DNA from: Amia ocellicauda | Lineage: Eukaryota > Chordata > Actinopteri > Amiiformes > Amiidae | Assembly (NCBI RefSeq): GCF_036373705.1 | Contig: NW_027102659.1 | Span: 558,001-622,000 of the forward strand | Direction: 5' to 3' | Length of the DNA stretch: 64,000 bases | In this document: piece by piece, positions 54,927 to 64,000 of the stretch | Layout: each line of letters opens with the position of its first letter | Position numbering within the stretch: the first letter of the stretch is position 1 | The notes under the pieces: generated by a model | What the model was told of the DNA's origin: nothing | Databases searched by the model: none | What the model saw: the letters and a program-made list of their open reading frames with translations, nothing else | Position numbers and translations under genes: made by a program

Positions 54927-55724
54927 ATGAACCTGGAACTATTACAAATGATAAATTATTTAAATAACCCCCAATTACCACCGATAGAATGTGAATTAAC
55001 AGACTTACCTGTGAACCCCGACCTGTTACAGATGGTCAATGATCTAAATAACCACCTCCCACCGGTAGCGCTTATAGAGGTTCACCCCCTAGTTCACCCC
55101 GATTTGTTTGAAATGGTGGAGTCTTTGGAGGAGCTACCCCGACCAAATTCTGCCCCTATTATAAATGATTTGAAACAATTAGAACACAGGATGGCGGCAG
55201 AAGCAGCCATCACTATAGAGGAGGGTCTTGACATTAACCGGTTGGATATCTTTGAAGGACTTTTACAGGCTTTAAATGAGCCTCCTCAAAAAGGGGGTTT
55301 TGTAGATGTCAGCAGTGGGGGTGTTCGGAATGTGGAGGGTTCTGAGACTGATAAGGCTGTGGAGGACATGCTCTGTGAGAATGTAGGGGGTGAAGGCTTT
55401 GTTCAAAATGATGATGTGTCCAAGAGTACCAGTGATCCCGTGATTATAGATAGACCGGCCTATAACAATTTTGAAATGATTCAGTGTTTTAATTTTGCAG
55501 AACTTTTAAATTGTGACAATTATGCAGAAATATTTGTCAACATACACGAGGCCTTGCAGAAAATGCTTGAACAGGTTGCTGAAAGGGTCAGACCTCGAGA
55601 TGTTGTACAGTTAGAACTCAGAGGGGATGATTTGTTTAGCAACCTATCTGTAATGCTGAGTGGAGATAATTTAGATGTCTGGCTAAAATCGAAGCGTTAT
55701 TGCAAAGTAACGCAGCCATCTTAG
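54927..55724 (+). CDS. Acidic triple-repeat protein, copy 4
   Basis: Open over the full length even though most neighbours in this copy are broken. Confidence 0.6.
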   Translation: MNLELLQMINYLNNPQLPPIECELTDLPVNPDLLQMVNDLNNHLPPVALIEVHPLVHPDLFEMVESLEELPRPNSAPIINDLKQLEHRMAAEAAITIEEGLDINRLDIFEGLLQALNEPPQKGGFVDVSSGGVRNVEGSETDKAVEDMLCENVGGEGFVQNDDVSKSTSDPVIIDRPAYNNFEMIQCFNFAELLNCDNYAEIFVNIHEALQKMLEQVAERVRPRDVVQLELRGDDLFSNLSVMLSGDNLDVWLKSKRYCKVTQPS

Positions 55725-55747
55725 CTGATGAAAGTCTGTCTCTGGTA

Positions 55748-56761
55748 ATGAATGTGGTTCGTAACCCTGAGGGTGGGGCGCTTAGAAGACTGTCGAAATG
55801 CTTGAAGAACGACATAATTAGGACCAAGCTCAGGCAATTAGTGGTGAGTTCCAGTGGGGACAATAAGCTCTGTTTTGCTTACAGTTTAATAAAACTACTC
55901 ACCCCCGACATGCCTGAACCCCAAGCTCTGCAAGAGGCTTTAACGCTTCATCAGAGGGCTGGCTTAAACTCTCAACAGAGGGTTGCCTTTTCAGACATCA
56001 CCAAGTTGCAGGAACATAACTGTAAACCCCGCCAAGAGACAAATGTCCAAACTGATTTTAAACAGTCTGTGGGGTAAGTTTGGGGAAAGAAATTACCGTC
56101 TAAACACAACCTTGATTAAAACCCCTGAACAGTTTATAGAATTTATGTTTTCCAAACAACATGCAGTATCACACCTTCAATTCTTAAATGACCACGTGGC
56201 ACAGGTCCAGTGGAGGGCCCCTAAAGATTTCCCCACCAAACAGGGGAACGTTAATGTTTTCATAGCGGTTTTTACCACGGCTTACGCCCGGCTTGAACTG
56301 TACAACTTAATGGATCAGTTGCAGGAACGCACACTCTATCATGATTCTGACTCTGTAATCTTTGTCACCAGGCCAGGGGATTGGGTCCCTCCCCTCGGGG
56401 ACTACCTTGGGGAGTTAACGAGCGAACTAGATCCTCAGGACCACATAGTGGAGTTTGTTTCAGGGGGTCCTAAGACGCATACAGAACGGCTGCGGGTAAG
56501 ACCTGTATGAAAGTTAAGGGTTTCACTCTGAACCATTGTAACAACAAGCTCATTAACATCAAGTCTCTGACGACCCTGGTAGAAAGTTTTGTAACCGAGA
56601 AAGACGCGCCTCCTCGTGAGATTATTACAGCCGGAAATCAGATCTATCGCAATAAAAAGGAGTACACGTTGGAAAATAGATCACTAAACAAACGGTTCAG
56701 GGTGGTGTACAATAAAGGAGTGTTGAAGACTGATTATACCACTCTGCCTTATGGATATTAG
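55748..56761 (+). pseudogene. POLB: DNA polymerase B remnant (broken, short), copy 4
   Basis: The N-terminal start and the motif B and C region are recognisable, but the remnant is only about 1 kb against 3.3 kb in the other copies. Confidence 0.9.
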
Positions 56762-57423
56762 CGGTGGTTTTGATAACAGACTTCAACACCCTTTCTCCTG
56801 TATTATAGCCGGTCCCTCCAATTCGGGGAAGAGCTATCTTATAAGGAACATCATAGAAGATGTGGACGCAACCGTGTCCCAAGCTCTTGACAACATAGTG
56901 TGGTGTTACTCTTGCTGGCAACCTCTCTACGATGATTTGGCTTCGAAAAAAAATAATCTGAAATTTGTGCAAGGTCTCCCCGCCTCGTTGTAAGACGATG
57001 ACTTGTTCCCGCCCGGTCAAACTAACCTAGTGATCCTTGATGACCTGATGGAGCAGGCCGGTGACAACAGTGAAGTGGAAAAAGCTTTCACAAAGTACAC
57101 TCATCATAGGAATTTAAGTATTCTTTATTTAGTTCAAAATCTATTTTTTCAAGGTAAAAAAAGCCGCACTATTAATTTAAATGCCAATTATATAATTCTT
57201 TTTAAAAACCCCAGAGATAAACTACAGGTCACCGTCTTGGCTTGGTCAAATGTACCCTAACCAGACCAAGTTCTTTTTGGAGGCATTTGAGGATGCCACC
57301 AAAAAACCCTACGGGTACTTGATTGCGGACTTAAAAGCACAAACCCCAGAAGACTTTCGCCTCAGAACAGGTTTGTGCCCGCCCGATTGGCCGGCAGTGT
57401 ATGTGCTAAAGAAAAGGAAATAA
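56751..57423 (+). pseudogene. ATP: Packaging ATPase (broken), copy 4
   Basis: Walker A and Walker B regions recognisable. Broken. Confidence 0.88.
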
Positions 57424-57429
57424 ATAAGA

Positions 57430-57765
57430 ATGTCTGTTCGGATTAAAAGAAATCTGCCACTTTTGCAAATGTTATTTGAGGGGAGCCTGCGCCATAGGAA
57501 AGCTGTGCTGGCAGGGGCCCCCTCGGATTTGATCGAGACCATGTGTGAAATAGCTTTTAACATCTTACACGGTAATATACCCCTAACCCCTTCTTAACAT
57601 TCTAAACTCAAAAAACAAAAAGCGGTTATCAAGATCATCGCTAATAAGAAGTATTCTATTAAAAGAAAAAGAAAGAAGATTAATCAAACCAGGGGTTTTA
57701 TAGGACCGCTGTTGAGCATAGCCGTGCCTTTCCTAACCAGTCTTCTAGCTTCCAGAGTGGGTTAA
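57430..57765 (+). pseudogene. Small basic protein (broken), copy 4
   Basis: Homologous to the 111-residue protein of the other copies; broken here. Confidence 0.65.
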
Positions 57766-57767
57766 TA

Positions 57768-58511
57768 ATGGAATATGCTCAGAAAATGTTTTTGATCCCT
57801 CAGGAGCAGCTTGAGAAACTGAGAAAAAATGTTGTCGGGCAAGAGCCCATTAGACAAACGGCCGAAAACAACCTGGACTCTGAAATGAAAGCTATACAGG
57901 CCAGGGCCGATTTAAATCAGTATTCCAAAGCCCAGTTGTATACCAACACGTTACAGCGTTACCTCCGTCTGGTTAGACAGGGTGAAAAAGATCAAAACAT
58001 TTTAACTTTAACCATGGCCTCTCAAGAAAATGGTTCTGGGGCTGATGCGGGGGGTACGGTTGATAAAGATGTTGCGGTGACCGAACCTGTTGAGAGTTCA
58101 GAGGGAGATGTTGTAACGGATGTTTTGAGAAACATGCCGGCCAGAAGCAGGAGACATGCAGAATATATCCTGCGCAAAATGGTTCAGAAACCGCGGGTAA
58201 CGGCTTGGAATGAACAGGGTGAATTTGTTTTTAAAGGACAACTGATCAAAGGTTCACACATGTTTGATTTGTTGAAGAGTGTCAATAGCACTAATAAGGT
58301 ACCCGAGAGTCGCCGACCTGTAGGCTGGAATGCTTTCCTACAGGCGATGGCCTGTCTGAACATGCCCCAATCCACAGTTCCTAACCAGGAAACGCGACAA
58401 AAAATCCATCTGTGTAAAGAGGTGTAGCCTGATCTGACTCCGATATCTCATTACTCTGACCGTGCTTAGCGACCATCCTCAGGATCTATCCATCGTTGGG
58501 AAGCTTATTAA
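57768..58511 (+). pseudogene. Conserved Polinton protein, MEYAQ family (broken), copy 4
   Basis: Most of the length reads as in copy 2. Broken. Confidence 0.68.
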
Positions 58512-58690
58512 TCTCATGTTTTTATTTGTCTCCCCTGTAAATAATGACCCGACAAACAATTTTTTATTTATTTTTTTTTATTTTCAAATGTTGTACATTT
58601 ATTTATAACATAACCCCTGCTTTGTATAAGAATTGTTTTGAATAAAAACAAAACTAATGATTCAAAGGCTGTTTTCTTTATTTTTTCACC
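58512..58690. terminator. Convergent poly(A) zone, copy 4
   Basis: Same AT-rich meeting point as in the other copies. Confidence 0.5.
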
Positions 58691-59247
58691 TTAACACGCA
58701 TGACATCTTTTAAAATCCTCACAAGAACACCCCATCTGTATACATGACTGGCTAGGGTCGTAAGTCATTGTGTTATAAGGGGGGTCCACAGTGTACTGAC
58801 AAACTCTGCCACTTTTTTATCATTTTGGCCTAAATCCTCACTGTACAAGGCCATAATATCGGGGTATGACCTTCCTTTAGATCTATGATATAAGAAAAAC
58901 ACACAGTGCTGACCACAAGTGAAGGTCTGAAGACTTTGTACTTGACGACCGCTGTAAATGGTTTCTTGACAGTTGTTGAGCAGAAAGTTATTGATCTTCC
59001 GAGGGAAAGGTCTGAAATCCGGGGGGTTTCCATAGGAATCAAAAAATTCACCACGGTGGTCCTCCCTTAGATAAATAGCCAGCCAATGTTCTCCGGGCAT
59101 ATTTTTAGGGTGTGTGTTGATTATGTACATTGCAGGTAAATTCTTGATCTTAAATTTAGGTAGCTGATCGCAGGCGTAGACTCCTTGAAACAGTTTCCGT
59201 GAGCCGGCCAGGGCATTCATGATGTGGTTGAGCTCTCTGGTGTTCAT
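58691..59247 (-). pseudogene. PRO: Adenain-type protease (broken), copy 4
   Basis: GEHW, FFDSY and FTCGQHC motifs visible. Broken. Confidence 0.88.
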
Positions 59248-59248
59248 T

Positions 59249-60540
59249 TTAATAATAATCATACCGAACGTTTCTCCTCCGATTCACCTCAATAATGTTG
59301 TCAAACACAGCATACACGACCATATTTACAGTGCGTGGTAGAGGCTGCTTGAAACGCATCTCCAAACGCATATTGCCCGTCTTCATCAGTGAAAAATGTT
59401 GTCCACACTCTTCGTCAGGGGTCAGGTTGAAACCGTACAGGGTGTAACCGCTGCAGTATTCCCGGCGATCGATCAGCAGAGTTTGATCCTTGAGATGGCG
59501 ACCCGTAGCCAGTACTACACTGTAATATTCACGAACCGCATTGCCGTTTTCAAAGTCAGGTTGAAAAGGTCTGGATGGAACCTGCACACCATCGACGTAC
59601 AACGCTATAAATTCCGCGTTATAATGTTTAAAGTTAAAAAGGTTCTTGTTGTAAACCCCGGTAAATGCATCATTATCCACGAGACCAATAATAACCTGTT
59701 TTGGGAGCTGTCCTAGAAACAGATTTTCCTGGTTCATCACCCGTGTCCCTGCAGGGATACTGTGGACTTTCATATAGACTCTTTCGATCGGGTACTTAAC
59801 GCCTGCGCGTGTCCTAGTTTAACCGCCGGGGAGACGGACACTTTTTTCACAAACAGCGAGGCCGATAATATGGTCAGTTTATATTTTTCAGTATCAGGGG
59901 TCATCAGATAAAAAGCACTTTTACTACGGATCATTTTAATTTTAATGTCTACCCCGTTGAGCATGAGTTTTTCTTGGAAAAATATGTCTGCATTGATATG
60001 CCCCATTAGCTCAAAGGTCCTCCCTTCTGTTGAAGAGGCCGTTCTTTTTTGCAAACCCTTATTGAGTCCCTCTGGATCCTTGTCGTCCATAGCTTCCGGG
60101 TTGTCTTTGAAGAAAAGGCCGGGGCTGAACTGTTTGCTTAGGGTCTCCTCACTATAATTAAGGATACACTCCATCATGGCTCTATAGGGGTAAGTATTGC
60201 TGCTTTGACTAATGAGCCGATCTCCCAGGGTCACATCCACCTGTGAAAACATGGTGGCCACCGGGTAATTGATGACCCCAGCGTTGGCCGTCTTCTCGAT
60301 TGCATCGCCATCCTCATTAGTCACTTTACAGTTCATTAAAATAAATGTGTTATTCAAATCATTATAATCCTCGCCATTGCCAGCTATAAAAAACTCCAGA
60401 GGGGCCATGTCTGAAATTGCAGAAAGAGGGGGAATCTCTACATATATGCTCTTATCTATACTCGTTTGAGTGTATGGAACTGTAAACAGATCCAGTTCTG
60501 ATTTGACGCATTCTTCCAATAGACTGTGGACAAAAGACAT
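59249..60540 (-). pseudogene. MCP: Major capsid protein (broken), copy 4
   Basis: Recognisable along the whole family length. Broken. Confidence 0.88.
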
Positions 60541-61030
60541 GTTTAAAAGATATATCCTGAGGCTCTATTTTTCTTTCTTTGAGACTTTCTTTTTGCAGGT
60601 TTTTTCTTGTGCTGCTTCCTTCTCCGAGTGTTTCCACGATATGTTGGAGAATGAGAGATTCTTCGTTTTCTGTTAGCCACGGATCATCGTCGCCCTGGTG
60701 GACACATGCTGTTTCTTCTTTTACCCCCCCTCCTCGCCATTACCATGAGACCCGAACCCTCCTGATGCTCATGGCTAGCTGCCCGGTTCATAACATTGGT
60801 GAACACGTCACTAACAATATTTTTAGCCGCTGATTTCAAGTGGGGTCTGGCTATAGCAAAGCCTCTCTTAAGCAGGGGTACGGCCATTCTAAAGAGACCA
60901 CGAAAGAGTCCTCCTAGACCGGCGCCATACATTGTGGGGGCTCCTACAAAACCGGGCAAGCCGTTCCATCTTGCATCTTGTAATAATCCACATTGGCGCT
61001 AGGATCTACATAACCCCTCGAGGTAGCCAT
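60541..61030 (-). pseudogene. Core/pVI-like small protein (broken), copy 4
   Basis: GLGGLFRGLFRM block and basic tail region visible. Broken. Confidence 0.66.
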
Positions 61031-61031
61031 T

Positions 61032-61766
61032 TTAATAATGTACACACTGTTTCAGGGGTCGAAAATGTAGTTTGACAACTTAACTTTACCGAAGCGGAAG
61101 GGTACGTTGATATTCTGATCCGATTTGACTTCGATCGTGATGTTGTCAAAGTGGGTCTTTGAGACTGGTACGTAGTGTGGCTTGTCATAAGTAATTGTGA
61201 CCATGTCATTGCTTTTACCTTTAATAAGTACATTTCTCAAAAGGGGGACATAACTATCCCTGACCCTCTGGTGGGTTATGATATCCGTATACACATAAAG
61301 AGTGTAAAAGCCGCCCCACCACTTCTGAGAACCTGCTCTCTGTGTCAGAATAGAACCCTAATATACGCCCCAGTTGGCCGCTGGTTTGAATGCTAATACC
61401 TGGTTTTGACACCTTGTACACTCTGTTTTTAATAGGGTTGTAATATAGCTTGATGTTGGGGGTGCCTTCTGAGAACTGTTTATGCATCTCATCTAATATT
61501 TTATCCACATTGTCATAATAACCTCCTTGTATCGTGAATGTCCATTGACTCTTTTTAACATCATCAAAAATGGCGAAGGTGGCATCCTTATCTTGTAAAA
61601 CAGCCCAAGTGTAAGGATACTGTATTTCCGCCAACCCCACTTCCCACGACCCTCTTAGATCTAAAGATTTTCCAAATTGTACCGTGTAACTGGATATTTC
61701 ATTTTTAGGGTATATATCGAGAGAGGCGTTACTGGGTAGAGTCACGTAGAAGCCTCCTGATTCCAT
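61032..61766 (-). pseudogene. Penton-like minor capsid protein (broken), copy 4
   Basis: MESGGFYV start and the central blocks are clear. Broken. Confidence 0.78.
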
Positions 61767-61812
61767 CTTGAGTATCGAGAGTAATGCCCCCAACACACCC
61801 GCGGGCATGTTG

Positions 61813-62904
61813 TTATAAGGATTGAATATCGCAAACCTGTTGTTCCGGGACCCAACTATTGAACTTTTCAGGCCATCCAAGCCATTTCACCAACACATAT
61901 TTTTTCCGGTTCTGGGTTTTTTCAGCTAATATCTTTTCAACTCTGTATACACTGTCTTTACCCACAATAATTTTTTGTAACTCGGCTTCGTAAAACGTTC
62001 CTTCTATATCCTCCCCGTCATAGTCTTTTAACCGGTACACGGGGGGGGCTCTAGCCAACTGTTCGGTAACTGTAAAATATTCGTCAGAAAATGTTTGTTC
62101 ATAACCTTTGGCAAAAGTACTCCTTAGCTTTGAAACGCGAACCACATCACCGATGTTGAACTTATAAGTAGTTTTTCCCTTCTTAATAAATGGTCCGTAT
62201 AATTTTGTATAGACCTGAAAAGAATTACTTTGATCAACATCTATAGACTTCATTTTAATACTGGTGTGATACCCTTGGTTGTAAGCATCAATAAAATCCT
62301 GAACTTTATCAAAATACTTGAACGTGTTGACCGCTGTAAAATATCTCCACATTTTGGTCTTTATGGTGCGGTTAAACCTCTCCACTACCGATGCTTTAAG
62401 CTCATTTCCGGTGGTGAAATGATGTATTTTGTGTCTCTTCAGTAGATTCTGAAATTCTCTGTTGAGAAACTCTTTTCCTTAATCAGTCTGCAGTTTTTTA
62501 GGACATCGACCCTGGGACAATATATCCTCAAAGACCCTCGTCACCGCTCAACCTGTTTTATTATGTAGAATTCGAGCCCAGGCATATTTTGATTAAACAT
62601 CGATACACATCAACATCAATTTGTGACCATTGTTATGTTTTGATAAATTTGACATATCGACTAGATCCATTTGCCATTGTGAGTCTATGTCAGTTGCATA
62701 TACGCGGTTTCTTTTAAAGTTAATCCTGAGAGGTTTATGTAAGGTATAGGCGTCTTGTTCCCGTAACCATTCTGAAACAACCACATCATTAACCTTCACT
62801 CCGGCCTCAGCGAGTCCTCTTTGAAAACCCTTCTTACCCGCCAAACCCCCAATCTTGGCTGGGTTGTAGTATAGTTCCTGCATTTGGGGAGCTTGCCGAG
62901 TCAT
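61813..62904 (-). pseudogene. INT: Chromodomain integrase (broken), copy 4
   Basis: DDE core and chromodomain recognisable. Broken. Confidence 0.88.
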
Positions 62905-63075
62905 TCTGTCAAATAACCACACAGACCCACACTATGCGCAAAGTTTTTTACAAGGTTTTTTATTCAACTTCAGGAGAGCAGATACCCCTTTTTAGACATT
63001 TGAGAAAAGTATAACATACACAACAATTTTTTCTACGGTCCAGACAAAAAGAAATCAGATGATTGGTTACTTGAT
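62905..63075 (-). promoter_or_regulatory. Integrase promoter zone and upstream poly(A) signal, copy 4
   Basis: Minus-strand AATAAA is present as in the other copies; the TATA-like run is less clear here. Confidence 0.42.
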
Positions 63076-63467
63076 CTATATCAACAAATATACCTGTTTC
63101 TTTATCTTGTAGGCACACACCTCAGTTACATATGTAAATAAACAACAATATGACCTATTTTAAAATTAAACAGAGGTGTATTAAACATGCTCAGTAAAAG
63201 GTCATACAGATGTTGATGAAATGGCCTAATATCATTCTTGGCCCCCTTGAGCGCTTCATCCCAGTGTTCGTACCCCCCGATCTTTGTTACAGCAGCCATT
63301 AACTTTTCCAGGTTTGAAAGTTGATCCTCATCGATGGTTAAATCTGTAGAGAAAAGGCTCGCGTTGGCTACTTTTCTGTCAAGCACATGGTGTAATAGCG
63401 CTCTCAGGTTAGCTGCAGAGTGTTGATGACAGAACCAGTTGCAGAAGCAGTCCAGAACATTCCCCAT
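63076..63467 (-). pseudogene. MGNVLDC small protein (broken), copy 4
   Basis: Shows the longest open N-terminal part of this family in the window, about 110 residues, with the His/Leu-rich helix and the LFSTDLTIDEDQLSNLEKLM segment. Broken. Confidence 0.48.
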
Positions 63468-63479
63468 GTTCAAAGTCCC

Positions 63480-64000
63480 TTAGTTCAGGTCAGAGTCTGA
63501 ATCAGTGGCGTAGATGTCGAATTCTTCGTCGCTGTCCCCAGCTTTAACTTCTTTACGGAAGAAATAAGCTTTTAGCTTGCCAGCGGTTTTTCTACTCGGC
63601 TCATCCAGGTCATTGAGCAGCTGCCCAAGTTTCTCTATTATAAACGGCTCCTTTTTCAGCTCCAGCAAAATCTCATCTATGATTTTCTGGACTTGTCCCG
63701 CAGTGACATGTATGTGGGAGTAAGACAGCGCCTTGATTAGTGCCGGTTTCAGCCACGGTTTGTTCAGTCTTCTGTAAAACACGTTGAAATAGAACAGGAA
63801 ATAGTAACGGTCTGGTTCAAACAAACAACTGTGTCTCAACTGACTGGGGTGATTCACTTCACACCCCCGACAGACTTCTTTCAGAGCTCGGTCGATGAGA
63901 GCACTCAGAATATACACCAGGGTGCTTTTAACCACTCTGCTTACTTGGTCACATACCCCGGGCATAAATCCTTCGTCTTCATCACGCCCCCGGGACTGTC
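63480..64000 (-). CDS. Cys/His-motif right-end protein, copy 4 (start outside window)
   Basis: C-terminal part with the CRGC...HPSQ...HSC cluster and acidic tail; open to the window edge, so its state cannot be judged. Confidence 0.6.
   Translation of the reverse strand, partial: QSRGRDEDEGFMPGVCDQVSRVVKSTLVYILSALIDRALKEVCRGCEVNHPSQLRHSCLFEPDRYYFLFYFNVFYRRLNKPWLKPALIKALSYSHIHVTAGQVQKIIDEILLELKKEPFIIEKLGQLLNDLDEPSRKTAGKLKAYFFRKEVKAGDSDEEFDIYATDSDSDLN

Larger units (their letters stand above)
52136..64000 (+). mobile_element. Polinton/Maverick-like element, copy 4 (right end outside window)
   Basis: Fourth tandem copy, starting with AGTTGG at 52136 after the same tRNA-repeat tail as copies 2 and 3, and running off the window inside the zinc-motif gene. 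It is the most decayed copy, with more than fifteen breaks and a polymerase region much shorter than in the others. Gene order is otherwise the same. Confidence 0.92.

Noticed and set aside
1-64000. Tandem copies as a pure assembly artefact
   Set aside because: The copies differ by many scattered substitutions, by array composition and by tract length, which a simple duplication of contigs would not give; long reads would still be the firm test.

Overview
The window looks like vertebrate, most likely teleost fish, nuclear DNA. It carries eukaryotic tRNA-Val genes with internal A and B boxes, AATAAA poly(A) signals, GT-AG introns, and a Polinton/Maverick (adintovirus-like) element of the kind common in fish genomes. 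The fish assignment is inference from the element and tRNA style; no ordinary host protein gene is present.

Layout: four head-to-tail copies of one ~15 kb Polinton-like fossil alternate with short arrays of tRNA-Val repeats. Copy 1 is at 1-14945, with about 335 bp of its left end outside the window. Copy 2 is at 17873-32816, copy 3 at 34041-49551, and copy 4 runs from 52136 past the window edge. The tRNA-Val arrays lie at 14946-17872 (4 tRNAs), 32817-34040 (2) and 49552-52135 (3). The left element/array junction is the same for copies 2-4, and the right junction is the same for copies 1 and 3. The simplest reading is one insertion into a tRNA-Val array followed by tandem amplification of element plus flanks, not four independent insertions.

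Inside each copy the plus strand carries, in order: a small multi-exon gene with phase-1 introns, an acidic protein with internal repeats, protein-primed DNA polymerase B, a packaging ATPase that overlaps the polymerase end, a small basic protein, and a Polinton-type protein starting MEYAQ. After a convergent poly(A) zone the minus strand carries, read from the right: two or three unrecognised end-proximal genes, a retrovirus-like integrase with a chromodomain, a penton-like minor capsid protein, a small membrane-active/core-like protein, the double-jelly-roll major capsid protein, and an adenovirus-type cysteine protease. This is a full replication, packaging, capsid and integration set flanked by end-specific accessory modules, reminiscent of adenovirus E1 and E4.

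All four copies are broken: about ten breaks each in copies 1-3 and clearly more in copy 4. Several breaks are shared between copies, so the element was already dead, or dying, before it was amplified. The copies look about 98-99% alike by eye and their variants are shuffled between them, which points to recent duplication with gene conversion or unequal exchange. Most interesting are the element/tRNA-Val alternation, the phase-1 cassette-exon gene at the left end, and the unassigned right-end genes behind ATGACGT (CRE-like) sites.
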